DNA of 60,574 nucleotides from Chlamydia trachomatis (GTDB lineage Bacteria > Chlamydiota > Chlamydiia > Chlamydiales > Rhabdochlamydiaceae). This document shows positions 17,902 through 27,799 of this stretch, piece after piece; the first letter of the stretch is position 1, and every line of letters starts with the position of its first letter. The position numbers were made by a program, and so were the translations under genes. The notes beneath the pieces were generated by a model. The model saw only the letters and a program-made list of their open reading frames with translations. It did not search any database and was not told where the DNA came from. The DNA lies in contig CAMDHO010000007.1 in assembly GCA_945898205.1 (NCBI GenBank), positions 1 through 60,574 of the forward strand, read 5' to 3'.

Positions 17902-19998
17902 ATGGAAAACATGAAAACAAAAAAATATTTCATTAACTTGATTAAATACAGAAAAATTCTAACACATATCCTTACATCATTTATTATCGTTGTTGCATTT
18001 TCTTCCTTTTTAACAACAGGCTATTCATATAAAAAATACCATAAAAATATTGATGAACTATCAAAGAACACCATTAATCAAATCGAGTCTTTACTTTTAG
18101 AAAAAGTACTCAGCATAAAAAATGAAGTAGTTTTAATGAGCTCTATTATAAAAAAATCGATAATATCTACTAAGCAGATTACAAACCAAGACCCGAACTA
18201 CATAGAATTTCTTATTAATATCTTGCAAAACGACCCCTTTCTAACAACCATAGCTCTAGCAATTCCAAATGGAGATTTTTTTGCAGTGATGTCGGGAGAT
18301 ATTGAAAATTCAAACCACTTTTATTTTACCCCTTTAAAGCAATTACCAGAACACCCTCAATACATTATCAGGACTATCTTTCAAAATGGCTCCTCTTCTC
18401 AAGAGACTTGGAAATACTTCAATAAAGAAGGCATAGAATTCACTTCAGAATCTATAACACCAGCTAGTTATGACTTCCGAAATGATCCTTGGCTTGTGAA
18501 AATGGAAAAAGAAAAATCTCTCTCTTGGTCTACCGAACTTCTCCCTAGAGGGCCTTCAAAATACATGAAAAAAAGATCTTATGGAGTTACAGCATCTGAC
18601 ATAATAAAAAACCCCCAAGGAGACACTGTTGCTATTTCTAGTGTAACAGTAACTTTAGATCACTTATCCCAGTTCATATCCAACCAAAAAATAGGAAAAA
18701 ACGGATCTGCTTTTATTTTAGACCATAAAGGAAAGATTGAAGTTCCTGTACTCTATGGATCCTCTCCCTCTCAAGCTTTTACAAAATCTTTATTAGAAGA
18801 TGCTTATCAAGAATTTACAAAAACTAAAGCAAATGATTTTAGTCTAATAAAAGAAGGAAAAAAATATCTTTTTTCTATTCATGACTTTACTTTCTCATCC
18901 GATACCCAATGGTTTATTGCAATCATAGTCCCCTTTGACGATTTTTTTGGATCTATAGAACATACTCAAAGCGAAACAATATTGATATGTGTTGTTACCT
19001 TTTTCATATGCATCCTTGCAACATATTTCAATGCGCAATACATCTCTCATCCTATTGTTGCATTAGAAAAACAAATCGACAAGATTCGAGACTTTGACTT
19101 TACTGAACCTCTATCCATAAATTCCTATATTAAAGAGATCTATGATTTGGAATCTTCAGTAAAAACAATGAGATCTGCGATGCGCTCTTTTGGACGTTAC
19201 GTACCGAAAGAAATTGTCAGAACCCTGATCAAGTACGGCAATGACGTGAATTTAGAGGGTCAAAAAGCTGAAGTTACTATTTTTTTTTCTGACATAGAGA
19301 ACTTTACAACTATTTCAGAGACCTTACCTATAGAAGAGTTAATGCCGATTCTCTCCGACTATTTTGATGTTATCTCTAAAATTATTTTAAACTATGATGG
19401 CACTATCGACAAATATATCGGGGACAGCGTTATGTCTTTTTGGGGGGCCCCTTTAAAGATAGAAAACCACGCAGAAAAAGCCTGTTTGGCTGCCTTAAAA
19501 TGTCTTGCTAGCGTTTCTCAACAAAACAAGTGGAAAACCCGTTTTGGAATTCATACTGGAGAAGTCATTGTAGGAAACATTGGAACTTCTGAACGAATTA
19601 ATTATACCATTATTGGAGATACCGTGAACATTGCTTCTCGCTTAGAAGCCATTAATAAAGAATACAAAACATCCATTATCATTAGCGATGTTGTTTATCA
19701 AAAAGTAGGAGCTCAGTTTGTTATACGCCCTATAGACTTTGCAGCTGTTAAAGGGAAAAAAAATAAACTTAAAATTTTTGAACTTCTAGGAACCCTTGAG
19801 GGCGAATTAGCCGCAAGTCCTGAACAGATTGAGCTTTCTCAAGCTTTTACAAAAGCGTACCAACTATTTCAAGATGAAAGATTTAAAGAAGCCCACTATT
19901 ACTTCTTATCCATAGAGAAAAAATTCCCCTTAGATCATCCTACAAAAAAATACTTAGAACGCCTTAAAGACTATAACGATCCCAGTTCTTCCTCATAA
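17902..19998 (+). CDS. Class III adenylate cyclase with Cache-like sensor
   Basis: A 698-residue membrane receptor cyclase. A membrane helix lies near residues 20-42, an extracytoplasmic region of about 310 residues with Cache-like features follows, then a second helix near 355-378, a HAMP-like linker, and a class III cyclase domain at about 450-640. Catalytic residues are visible: metal Asp in FFSDIENF and YIGDSVMSFWG, adenine-selecting Lys in IDKYIGD, Asp in IIGDTVNIASRLE, and the Asn/Arg of that motif. It ends with a helical tail that may be TPR-like. It should make cAMP in response to a ligand outside the inner membrane. An alternative start is at 17911. Confidence 0.9.
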   Translation: MENMKTKKYFINLIKYRKILTHILTSFIIVVAFSSFLTTGYSYKKYHKNIDELSKNTINQIESLLLEKVLSIKNEVVLMSSIIKKSIISTKQITNQDPNYIEFLINILQNDPFLTTIALAIPNGDFFAVMSGDIENSNHFYFTPLKQLPEHPQYIIRTIFQNGSSSQETWKYFNKEGIEFTSESITPASYDFRNDPWLVKMEKEKSLSWSTELLPRGPSKYMKKRSYGVTASDIIKNPQGDTVAISSVTVTLDHLSQFISNQKIGKNGSAFILDHKGKIEVPVLYGSSPSQAFTKSLLEDAYQEFTKTKANDFSLIKEGKKYLFSIHDFTFSSDTQWFIAIIVPFDDFFGSIEHTQSETILICVVTFFICILATYFNAQYISHPIVALEKQIDKIRDFDFTEPLSINSYIKEIYDLESSVKTMRSAMRSFGRYVPKEIVRTLIKYGNDVNLEGQKAEVTIFFSDIENFTTISETLPIEELMPILSDYFDVISKIILNYDGTIDKYIGDSVMSFWGAPLKIENHAEKACLAALKCLASVSQQNKWKTRFGIHTGEVIVGNIGTSERINYTIIGDTVNIASRLEAINKEYKTSIIISDVVYQKVGAQFVIRPIDFAAVKGKKNKLKIFELLGTLEGELAASPEQIELSQAFTKAYQLFQDERFKEAHYYFLSIEKKFPLDHPTKKYLERLKDYNDPSSSS

Positions 19999-20904
19999 TC
20001 ATCTTGGAAAAGGGATTTGTTTTAGATCTTCGGCAATTGTTGTCTGAGGAAAAACAGCTTGAGCTTCTTTTTCAAAGGCCTCCAAGTGTTGATATCGGGC
20101 CGAAAAATGGGTTAGCACAAGAGCTTGAGCTTCCGCTTCTTTTGCTACCTCAGCAGCTTGCTTTGCAGTTAAATGGTAATGTTCTTTAGCCAAGTGACGA
20201 TGTTCATCTAAATAAGTGCTTTCGCAAAGAAAAAGCTTAGATTTCGATGCTATACGAAATAAATTAGGACAAATCAAAGTATCTATAGCAACGGCTAACA
20301 CATCTCCAGAACGAATAGTACTAACATCATCCAAAGAAACCCACTTCCCGTTAATAAAGAGCTTTCCCAGTTGTTCTAGTTCTTTAACAGCAGGGCCTCT
20401 AACAGCATGAGCTTTGAGACTGTTAGAATCAAATTTTCTAGTGTCTGCTTCTTGAATTCTCCATCCTAAGTTATCAACCCCATGCTCTAAAAAATAAGCT
20501 TCTATTATAAAGTCTTCTCCAACTTCTACAATCCCCTCTTTTTCAATAGGGTGCTCTATAACATTAATGATTTCATGATAGATAGTTCCAAAACGGAGTC
20601 GATCAAAATAAGTTTTTCCGCTTGCTGGATAATAACAGTGAATAGGGTGCGTTACTTTATCTAAGTTAAGCCTCATTAACATTGATCCAAGGCCTAAACA
20701 ATGATCTCCATGAAAATGACTAATGAAAATCCTTGTTACGCAAGTTGGGGCAACATTTGCAAAAATAAACTGTCGTTGAGTTCCTTCTCCAGGATCAAAT
20801 AAAAAACCTTCTCCATTCCAACGAACAAGATAGGCCCCATGATTTCGATAGCGCGTAGGTTGCTGACTAGAGCAACCTAAAATAGTAAGATCTCTTACAC
20901 TCAT
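19999..20904 (-). CDS. rnz: Ribonuclease Z
   Basis: RNase Z, a zinc metallo-beta-lactamase fold enzyme that trims tRNA 3' trailers. The HxHxDH motif is present ([11 protein letters not shown]), with the later zinc ligands in [18 protein letters not shown] and VLTHFSARY, and the long exosite arm region between. The 301-residue length is normal. It overlaps the upstream rhomboid gene by 4 nt (ATGA) and abuts the adenylate cyclase stop on the other strand by a single base. The lon-to-rnz order matches Chlamydia (CT344-CT346). Confidence 0.93.
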   Translation of the reverse strand: MSVRDLTILGCSSQQPTRYRNHGAYLVRWNGEGFLFDPGEGTQRQFIFANVAPTCVTRIFISHFHGDHCLGLGSMLMRLNLDKVTHPIHCYYPASGKTYFDRLRFGTIYHEIINVIEHPIEKEGIVEVGEDFIIEAYFLEHGVDNLGWRIQEADTRKFDSNSLKAHAVRGPAVKELEQLGKLFINGKWVSLDDVSTIRSGDVLAVAIDTLICPNLFRIASKSKLFLCESTYLDEHRHLAKEHYHLTAKQAAEVAKEAEAQALVLTHFSARYQHLEAFEKEAQAVFPQTTIAEDLKQIPFPR

Positions 20905-22025
20905 ATCAACCTTCTAGAAAAAAAAGAACAGCGGCCTAAAGCTAAGCCTAACAACCCACCAGAAATATGAGCTGTATTAGCCATGGAAGAATCAAAGTCT
21001 TTCCCTGTAAAAGCCTTTAGCATAAAGCAAACAACACTTATGAAAAACAAAATCAGTACAAAGTAGAAAAGAAACAGGGCTGTCGACCTATTAAGCGGGT
21101 AGACTTCCCAAGGAGCCTTTTTTTGACGACTCCAAATAAAACCTGCAAGACCTGTAATAACCCCGGAAAATCCTAAAAAATAAGCACCACTCATTAGATA
21201 TTGGGCCGTATTAGAAAATATAGCTAGAAGCAATATAAGCAAAAGCATTCTTGGTTTTTTTAAGCGCGCTTCGATTTGTTTTCCCAAAATTAAAAACCAC
21301 GCCATATTAAAAAAAATGTGCAAAAAATCTCGATGCATGAAAACTGGAGAAATAAATCGCCACACTTCGCCTTCTTGAATCTTTTCAAACAGCGGCGCGG
21401 GTTCTCCAAAAGTTCCTTTTTGAATTTTTTCTAAAACACTTTGAAAAGCTCCCTGCCAAAGGGGTTCTTTCTTAGCCGTTTGAAAGGCTCTTTGAACCTC
21501 TAAAGGTTCGGTTTTAAGCTCTTCCAGAGATGATATAGAATACTTTTCAATGAGTTTTTGCATTTCCTTCATAGCTTTAGGGTCATCAAAAAAAAGAGCT
21601 TGCTGAAGAGGTGTTAACATAAACTCTGAAACACCCATCCCTTCTTGAACAGTCTTTTTTAGTTCACTTTCTTGCCTAACATTCCAAATAAATAAAAAAC
21701 AACAAATTATAAGCAAACTATGAGTCAAAGAAAAAAATAAAATCTTTTGATGAAACTTCTCTTTCTGTTTATTCTCAGACAATGGAACGAAAGGTTGCTC
21801 CGGCTTTTGCTTTGGCAAAAAACGAGGATGTTCCGGTTGCAAGACAAATAACTGGTAATAATCAAACGCACTGGTCAGATCTTTCTCATCATGAACCCAA
21901 ATAGAAAAGGACGTAACCCCCTTCTCTATTACTTGCTCATATTGATTAGCTATTTTATTACGGATAAGGAAATCAGAAAAGTCAATCACTTGTTTTTCAG
22001 ATGTAAAAAAAGCTATTAAACGCAT
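20901..22025 (-). CDS. Rhomboid-family intramembrane serine protease
   Basis: A 374-residue protein. Residues 1-80 are a soluble GlpG-like domain ([20 protein letters not shown]), followed by a first membrane helix near 100 and a long loop to about 215. The rhomboid core follows: [20 protein letters not shown], catalytic Ser in [11 protein letters not shown] and catalytic His in [15 protein letters not shown]. Rhomboids cut membrane proteins within the bilayer; the substrate is unknown. It is co-transcribed with rnz and the HldE-like gene through short overlaps at both ends (4 nt and 10 nt). Confidence 0.87.
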   Translation of the reverse strand: MRLIAFFTSEKQVIDFSDFLIRNKIANQYEQVIEKGVTSFSIWVHDEKDLTSAFDYYQLFVLQPEHPRFLPKQKPEQPFVPLSENKQKEKFHQKILFFSLTHSLLIICCFLFIWNVRQESELKKTVQEGMGVSEFMLTPLQQALFFDDPKAMKEMQKLIEKYSISSLEELKTEPLEVQRAFQTAKKEPLWQGAFQSVLEKIQKGTFGEPAPLFEKIQEGEVWRFISPVFMHRDFLHIFFNMAWFLILGKQIEARLKKPRMLLLILLLAIFSNTAQYLMSGAYFLGFSGVITGLAGFIWSRQKKAPWEVYPLNRSTALFLFYFVLILFFISVVCFMLKAFTGKDFDSSMANTAHISGGLLGLALGRCSFFSRRLI

Positions 22026-22546
22026 AGACTTCCAATTTTTTCTATAATTGCTGAAGTGGAGAGCCCCGGAACTAAATCAACAATATAAAGCCTCCCTCCG
22101 CATAGCTTTACGACATCTGCTTCTACACAGTCTTTCCCATATTCAGAACCATTAACATGAACATCTGGACAAATTTTTCTAAGCATTTCTTTAGGATCTA
22201 TCTCTGAAAACCAAGTTACATAATCTACAAACTCTAGAGCTGCCATCAGTTGCTTTCTATATTCTAAGGAAATAATAGGCCTTAGTGGGCTTTTGTACTT
22301 CTGTATTGATTCATCTGTATTAAGTCCTACTATGAGAATATCCGCTTGCAAAGAAGCTTGGTAAATGATCTCTAAATGCCCGGCATGAAGTAAATCAAAA
22401 GAACCATTAAGTGTTGCTATTGATTTACCATCAGACCGAAGCTCCAGAACTTTCTCTTGCAAGAGATCTGGTGCTATTAATTTCCGCTGGATAGTTCTTT
22501 GAAATCCACTACTTTTTAGGGAAGGCAACACGAAATACCTCATCAT
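22016..22546 (-). CDS. HldE/RfaE2-like sugar-phosphate nucleotidyltransferase
   Basis: One nucleotidyltransferase domain of about 176 residues. It has NGSFDLLHAGHLEIIYQA with the HxGH motif, ADILIVGLNTDESIQKYKS, RPIISLEYRKQLMAALEFVD, VNGSEYG and VPGLSTSAII. The VNGSEYG and GGRLYIVDLVPG wording is that of the adenylyltransferase half of HldE, which activates heptose 1-phosphate for LPS. A stand-alone version is known in other bacteria. Because no heptose pathway is visible here, the exact substrate stays open. It overlaps the 3' end of lon by about 40 nt and the rhomboid start by 10 nt. Confidence 0.75.
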   Translation of the reverse strand: MMRYFVLPSLKSSGFQRTIQRKLIAPDLLQEKVLELRSDGKSIATLNGSFDLLHAGHLEIIYQASLQADILIVGLNTDESIQKYKSPLRPIISLEYRKQLMAALEFVDYVTWFSEIDPKEMLRKICPDVHVNGSEYGKDCVEADVVKLCGGRLYIVDLVPGLSTSAIIEKIGSLCV

Positions 22547-25019
22547 AATGACTAACAAAAAACACTTTCATTCCCTTCTTAATATACGCGGGCAATTCAT
22601 CATAGTCTCGCTGATTTTCTTGAGGGAAAATCAGCGCCTTTAAGCCTGATCTTTTTCCTGCTATAAACTTTTCTTTTACACCACCAATAGGCAATACTTT
22701 CCCTGTCAAGGTAACCTCTCCAGTCATTCCTAGATCTTCTAATATAGGGATATCCATTAGTAAAGATAGTAGCGATGTAATCATGGCAATCCCAGCAGAC
22801 GGCCCATCTTTTGGAGTCGCCCCTTCCGGAATATGCATATGTACCTGTGATTTTTCAAAGAAAGCAAGTCCAGGAGCATATTCATGCATTTTATTGTGAA
22901 CATATGACCACGCAATTTGAGAGGACTCTTTCATTACTTCCCCTGCTTGCCCAGTTAGTTTCATTTCTGTTTTTTCTGCAGCAACTTTTATTGCTTCAAT
23001 GTATAAAGTCGCCCCACCTAACGATGTCCAAGCAAGCCCCATACAAACTCCTACAGGAGTTCGATCATAGAAACGATCTGAAGTAAAAATAGGTTTCCCT
23101 AGAAACTCTACTAGATTATCTTCCGAGATAGAGATTTTCTTAAAAGCCTTTTTATTTACTTCTTTTTTAACCTCTTGAACCTCTTCTTTTTTAGATCCTT
23201 TTTTAGGAGCTTTTTTCTCCTCTTGGATTACAATCTGATGAGCTACTTTTCGGAGTATTTTTTTAATTGTATTTTCAAGACTGCGAACACCAGCCTCTCT
23301 TGCATAGCCATGAATAATTGTTTCAATAGCTGTTTTGGTAAAACTTACATGAGACGCTTTAAGCCCCATATTTTTACGGTTACGAGGAATTAAATATTTT
23401 TCAGCAATCGCGACTTTTTCTTCCAAGATATAACCAGAAAGGCGCAAGATTTCCATCCGATCTTTCAAAGGCTCCGGAATAGAATCTAATACGTTAGCCG
23501 TCACAAGAAAAAGTACGTCGGACAAATCACATCGAACATCTAGATAGTGATCTAAAAAATCCTTATTTTGTTCTGGATCTAAAACTTCAAGCAAAGCTGA
23601 AGCTGGATCTCCCTGAAAGCTCTTTCCCATCTTATCAACTTCATCCAACATGATAACTGGATTCATAACTTCTGTATATTTTAAAGCTTGAATAAGCTTT
23701 CCAGGCATAGCGCCAATATAAGTCCTTCGATGCCCTTTGATTTCCGCTTCATCGCGCATTCCACCTACAGAAAACCGATAAAACTTTCGATTTAAAGCTC
23801 TTGCAATACTTTTTCCTATGCTTGTTTTTCCAACCCCAGGAGGACCTGAAAGACCTATAATATTAGCCTTCACACCACCTGAAAGCTTGCCTACGCTAAT
23901 ATATTCTAAAATCCGTTCTTTAATGTCTTTTAACCCATAATGATCTTCATCTAAAATTTTCTCAGCTCGAGCCAAATTCAAGGAGTCTTGGCTCTTAATA
24001 CCCCAAGGAACAACAGTCAACCAATCAAGATAATTACGACACACCGCATATTCTGCTGACTGAACTTCTAAAACAGCAAGTTTTTCCATTTCATCGGTAA
24101 TAATACCCATTACCTCATCTGAAATAACACGCTTTTCTAGACGAGCTTCGAACTTTTCCAGGTCGCAGGTCTTATCTTCCTTTTCAATTCCTAGCTCTTT
24201 CTTAATCGTTTTAAGCTGCTCTCTTAAAAAAAACTCTCTTTGAGTCTTAGAAATCGTTGCTTCAATTTTCTGATTAATCGAGTTCTGCAAATGGCTTAAA
24301 TCGAGTTCCTTTTTCAATAGAACTAACGCTTTATCAATCCTACCTTGCAAGTCAAACATCTCTAATACTTCTTGAAGTTCGTCTCTAGAAGCCGTCGTAA
24401 GTGCTACAGCAAAATCAGCAAGTTTTCCAGGTTCAGTAAAATCAGAATGTCCTAGAAAAATCTGCAACTCTTCCTTAAATAATGGGTTTAACTTTAAAAG
24501 CTCTTTAATCGTTGTGATAATACTAATTGAATAAGCCTTTAATTCTTTAGATGCTTGAGTTGGGAGATCTTCAAAAACTTGCACATCAACTTTTAAAAAT
24601 TTTCCACTTTTTACAGGTTTTTTAATGGAAATTCTTTTTTCCATACTTAATACAACTTGCGCACCTCCCTGCTCCATAGGGATGATTCGTAAGATACGAG
24701 CTAGAACACCTACTGAATAGATATCTTCAAGACCCACTTTATAAATATTAACATCTTCTTTTTTTGTAAGAAATAAACCTAAACATTTATGTTCAGATTT
24801 AGCAACTTGCTTTAATACTTCATAATATTGACCTGGCTCAATAACCAAAGGAGCAGCCATTCCTGGAAAAAATGGGCGTCTAGTCAAAGGAATTATAAAT
24901 ACACTATTTGGATCCGCCAATACTTTATCTCGCTGTTTGTCCTCCTTCACGGAGTCTTCTACTGTTTGAATTAGAGCATCTTCAGCTATTTCATCTTGTT
25001 CATCATTAGAATAAGTCAA
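22509..25019 (-). CDS. lon: ATP-dependent protease Lon
   Basis: An 836-residue Lon protease. It has the N-terminal substrate domain (FIIPLTRRPFFPGMAAPLVI), a coiled-coil linker, an AAA+ module with Walker A GPPGVGKTSIGKS and Walker B PVIMLDEVDKM, and the Ser-Lys dyad protease domain (Ser in PKDGPSAGIAM, Lys in GGVKEKFIAGKRSG). Unlike E. coli Lon it has a lysine/glutamate-rich insert at about residues 595-625 (EEKKAPKKGSKKEEVQEVKK) between the AAA+ lid and the protease domain. First gene of a four-gene minus-strand run ending with rnz; divergent from tsaB. Confidence 0.96.
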   Translation of the reverse strand: MTYSNDEQDEIAEDALIQTVEDSVKEDKQRDKVLADPNSVFIIPLTRRPFFPGMAAPLVIEPGQYYEVLKQVAKSEHKCLGLFLTKKEDVNIYKVGLEDIYSVGVLARILRIIPMEQGGAQVVLSMEKRISIKKPVKSGKFLKVDVQVFEDLPTQASKELKAYSISIITTIKELLKLNPLFKEELQIFLGHSDFTEPGKLADFAVALTTASRDELQEVLEMFDLQGRIDKALVLLKKELDLSHLQNSINQKIEATISKTQREFFLREQLKTIKKELGIEKEDKTCDLEKFEARLEKRVISDEVMGIITDEMEKLAVLEVQSAEYAVCRNYLDWLTVVPWGIKSQDSLNLARAEKILDEDHYGLKDIKERILEYISVGKLSGGVKANIIGLSGPPGVGKTSIGKSIARALNRKFYRFSVGGMRDEAEIKGHRRTYIGAMPGKLIQALKYTEVMNPVIMLDEVDKMGKSFQGDPASALLEVLDPEQNKDFLDHYLDVRCDLSDVLFLVTANVLDSIPEPLKDRMEILRLSGYILEEKVAIAEKYLIPRNRKNMGLKASHVSFTKTAIETIIHGYAREAGVRSLENTIKKILRKVAHQIVIQEEKKAPKKGSKKEEVQEVKKEVNKKAFKKISISEDNLVEFLGKPIFTSDRFYDRTPVGVCMGLAWTSLGGATLYIEAIKVAAEKTEMKLTGQAGEVMKESSQIAWSYVHNKMHEYAPGLAFFEKSQVHMHIPEGATPKDGPSAGIAMITSLLSLLMDIPILEDLGMTGEVTLTGKVLPIGGVKEKFIAGKRSGLKALIFPQENQRDYDELPAYIKKGMKVFFVSHYDEVFRVAFPKK

Positions 25020-25197
25020 GAGACACCTATAGAGTTGATTGTTTCAAAAACTTCAAAGAGACTACCAAGTCTCGTAAAATCACGCAATAGCCAGAAGAAT
25101 ATAAATTATTATTTTACTCGGAAAGGAGTTTCTTTTTCGAGTGTATCTTGCTATACTAGCTTAAAGACACTCCTTAAAAATACACGGACTTCTTTCT

Positions 25198-25833
25198 ATG
25201 CTAAATTTAATTTTAGATACAAGCACGGACTCTTCTTTAATTGCACTATCTAAAAATCACCAACTGATTGCATCTTCATCCATTCCCCACGAGCAAAACC
25301 TGTCCAAATCGCTTCTTCCTGCCATTCATCAACTTTTATTAGAAAACGAAATTTCGTTAAAGGATTTATTTAAAATCTGCGTTGGAATTGGGCCTGGATC
25401 TTATACAGGAACAAGAATCGCCCTAGCAATAGCTGAGAGTTTATCTCTAGCTCTTTCTATCCCCCTATACCCTTTCTGCTCCCTTCTAGCATTCCTCCCT
25501 CCTAATCTACCAGAAGGAGCCTTTGCTTTCATAACTAATACAAAACACTCTACATGGTTTCTTTTAAAAGGTTATTTTGAAGAAGGACTTATTCAAACCC
25601 ATCTCAGTCAACACATCCTTCCCAAACAAGAAATCATCCCTTTTTTAAAAAATGTACCCTCACTACTTTCTTTCCCCTCCTGTAATTTAAACGACCACTT
25701 ATCTTCAATAGACATGCAAGGATCCCTCTTTTTTCAGGCAAAGCCCAACTTTATATCTTTAATCTCTCACTTATCCGATCTTGAACAATCTCCTCCTAAG
25801 AAAGCAGAAATTCTGTATCTCCAACAATTTTAA
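25198..25833 (+). CDS. tsaB: tRNA t6A biosynthesis protein TsaB
   Basis: TsaB (YeaZ) is the scaffold of the TsaB-TsaD-TsaE complex that makes N6-threonylcarbamoyladenosine at position 37 of ANN-decoding tRNAs. The N-terminal ASKHA lobe is visible: LILDTSTDSSLIALS, then GIGPGSYTGTRIALAIAESL, the most conserved TsaB signature. At 211 residues it is near the usual length, with a divergent C-terminal half. Followed by rpsU and dnaJ, exactly as CT343-CT341 in Chlamydia. Confidence 0.9.
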   Translation: MLNLILDTSTDSSLIALSKNHQLIASSSIPHEQNLSKSLLPAIHQLLLENEISLKDLFKICVGIGPGSYTGTRIALAIAESLSLALSIPLYPFCSLLAFLPPNLPEGAFAFITNTKHSTWFLLKGYFEEGLIQTHLSQHILPKQEIIPFLKNVPSLLSFPSCNLNDHLSSIDMQGSLFFQAKPNFISLISHLSDLEQSPPKKAEILYLQQF

Positions 25834-25943
25834 AGTAAAAAAAAGACTCGCTTGAATAAATAAAGCCCTTTGTTGTAGGATGTACCCATCTGCATATAGA
25901 TATGTATTGCATATTAGCATTTAACCATTAGGATGAAATATTC

Positions 25944-26141
25944 ATGCCCAGCGTCAAAATTCGTGCCGGAGAACCTCTAGACAAAGCTCTTAGAGCCCTG
26001 AAAAAAAAATTAGACAAAGAAGGCATCATGAAAGCAGCTAAAGCTCACCGCTTTTATGACAAACCATCTGTAAAAAGCCGCGCAAAATCAAAAGCAGCAC
26101 TTAAATATAAAAAAGTAAAAGTCTTCCGCCCTATTCCTTAA
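25944..26141 (+). CDS. rpsU: 30S ribosomal protein S21
   Basis: A 65-residue very basic protein, [20 protein letters not shown] at the start and [20 protein letters not shown] in the middle, the S21 pattern. S21 sits on the 30S platform and helps initiation. The neighbours tsaB and dnaJ give the conserved chlamydial order. An AGGA lies about 10 nt before the ATG. Confidence 0.95.
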   Translation: MPSVKIRAGEPLDKALRALKKKLDKEGIMKAAKAHRFYDKPSVKSRAKSKAALKYKKVKVFRPIP

Positions 26142-26257
26142 TCCTTTTCGGCGTTAGCAACTTTTTTATATTACAAACAATAATTAGCAAACTTTTTTGC
26201 AAGAAAACAGTTTGCTATTTTCTTTAACAGCACATGCGATTTTTAAGGTGTTTTATA

Positions 26258-27424
26258 ATGACAGATTATTACAAAGAACTTGGGACAACTAAAGGCGCTA
26301 CTCAAGAAGAAATAAAAAAAGCTTATCGGAAAAGCGCCCTACAATATCACCCCGACAAAAACCAAGGAAACCCTGAAGCTGAAAAAAAATTCAAAAAAAT
26401 CTCTGAAGCTTACGAAATCCTTAGCGACGAAAACAAAAGACGTATCTACGACCAATATGGCGCTGATGCTGCACAAGGAGCTTCCATGGGCGGTCGAGGC
26501 GGACATAGCGGCGGATTTTCATCGATGGACGAAGCTCTTCACACTTTCATGGGCGCCTTTGGCGGCGGTGGTGGTGGCGGTGGACAAGAGTCTATATTTG
26601 ATTCATTTTTTGGGGGCGGTTTTGACGGTGGTGGGCACAGCTCAGCCAAGCAAGGCGCTAGCAAAAAAATGAACATCTCTCTTTCTTTCGAAGAGGCTAT
26701 ACGGGGTGCAGAAAAAGAAGTTTCCTTAAACAACTACGCTTATTGCAATTCGTGCGAAGGCTCTGGTGCCGCTAGCACCTCGAGCATCAAAACATGCACA
26801 AAGTGTGGAGGCCGGGGACAAGTTCAACAAACTAGAGGATTCTTTAGTATGGCAACCGTATGTCCTCACTGCTCAGGAAAAGGAAAAACCATTCAAGATC
26901 CTTGTAAAAGCTGCAACGGAGAAGGTCGCGTAAAGAAAAAACAAAACACTACTATTAAAATCCCTCCTGGTGTTGACACTGGAATGCAAATGAAAATGGC
27001 TGGATATGGAGATGCAGGAGAAGGCGGAGGCCCTACGGGAGACCTTTACGTCCACATCAACGTAGCCCAACATAAGTTTTTTCAAAGAGATGGCGACGAT
27101 TTACTAGTTGAAGTCCCTATTACCTTTACCGAAGCAGCTCTTGGATCTAAAAAAGAGATCCCTACAGCGTTAGGCGGCACTTTAAAGTTGACAGTTCCTG
27201 AAGGAACACAGTCTAATAAAACTTTAAAAATTAAGGGAGAAGGAGTTCCTAATGTTCACGGCCAAGGAAAAGGCGATATGCTCGTTAAGCTTGTTGTAGA
27301 AACTCCTGTAGACCTCTCTGAAAAACAAAAAAGCATTTTACAAGAATTTGCAGACTTAGAAAAAGATCACAACTCACCTAGAAAAAAAACTTTTTTCGAT
27401 AAAATTAAAGTTCTTTTTTCGTAA
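26258..27424 (+). CDS. dnaJ: Chaperone DnaJ
   Basis: Hsp40 co-chaperone of DnaK. The start at 26258 ([20 protein letters not shown]) has AAGGTG upstream; the longer in-frame ATG at 26234 adds only eight non-conserved residues. Domains in order: J domain with the HPD tripeptide (LQYHPDKNQ), a Gly/Phe-rich linker with an unusually long Gly run ([10 protein letters not shown]-type, near residues 100-110), four zinc repeats ([32 protein letters not shown]), then the substrate-binding C-terminal domains. 388 residues. No CIRCE operator (TTAGCACTC palindrome) is seen upstream. A strong terminator follows. Confidence 0.95.
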   Translation: MTDYYKELGTTKGATQEEIKKAYRKSALQYHPDKNQGNPEAEKKFKKISEAYEILSDENKRRIYDQYGADAAQGASMGGRGGHSGGFSSMDEALHTFMGAFGGGGGGGGQESIFDSFFGGGFDGGGHSSAKQGASKKMNISLSFEEAIRGAEKEVSLNNYAYCNSCEGSGAASTSSIKTCTKCGGRGQVQQTRGFFSMATVCPHCSGKGKTIQDPCKSCNGEGRVKKKQNTTIKIPPGVDTGMQMKMAGYGDAGEGGGPTGDLYVHINVAQHKFFQRDGDDLLVEVPITFTEAALGSKKEIPTALGGTLKLTVPEGTQSNKTLKIKGEGVPNVHGQGKGDMLVKLVVETPVDLSEKQKSILQEFADLEKDHNSPRKKTFFDKIKVLFS

Positions 27425-27440
27425 TTTACTTTTATCTGAC

Positions 27441-27467
27441 GAAGAGGCTTTCAAAGCCTCTTCTTTC
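27441..27467 (+). terminator. Terminator after dnaJ
   Basis: gaagaggctt (27441-27450) pairs with aagcctcttc (27454-27463) around a 3-nt loop and is followed by TTTC. Confidence 0.8.
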
Positions 27468-27799
27468 AATTCGCAGTCTAAAAAATCCCCACTAAAATTT
27501 GCTATTTTCAACTTTTTTTGACGAGTTTTTTTTACGTTCTTCGGCTAGAATTCCTATTTGCGCTTCTAAAGTTAGGTTTATTTTTACGAAACTTGGATTC
27601 AAAAACGCAATACACTCACATGCAGTTTATTGGAGCTCTCTTGCGAAAAATTCCCTAGATCGGTTTCGCAAAGTTAAGCAGAAAATTTTGCAACAAAAAC
27701 CGGAGGCAGTGTAATATTCATCCTGCAATTTGGATTGGAATATTTTTTGACATGAAAGACCTCTAGAAAAGAAAAAGGTTTGAGATCAAAATTCTTTTT
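27468..27799. other. Intergenic stretch, no supported gene
   Basis: A 71-codon open frame exists at 27499-27714, but its first half is low-complexity (T-rich DNA) and it has no ribosome-binding site. In Chlamydia the next gene after dnaJ is a pyruvate/branched-chain dehydrogenase; nothing like it is here. I see no RNA motif. Confidence 0.4.

Noticed and set aside
26150-26257. CIRCE/HrcA operator upstream of dnaJ
   Set aside because: ttagcaa occurs twice, but the inverted TTAGCACTC-N9-GAGTGCTAA palindrome is absent.
26539-26733. Antisense Pro-rich frame opposite dnaJ
   Set aside because: It mirrors the Gly-rich codons of DnaJ and has no start signals of its own.
27499-27714. 71-codon frame after dnaJ
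   Set aside because: Low-complexity start, no ribosome-binding site, no recognisable domain.
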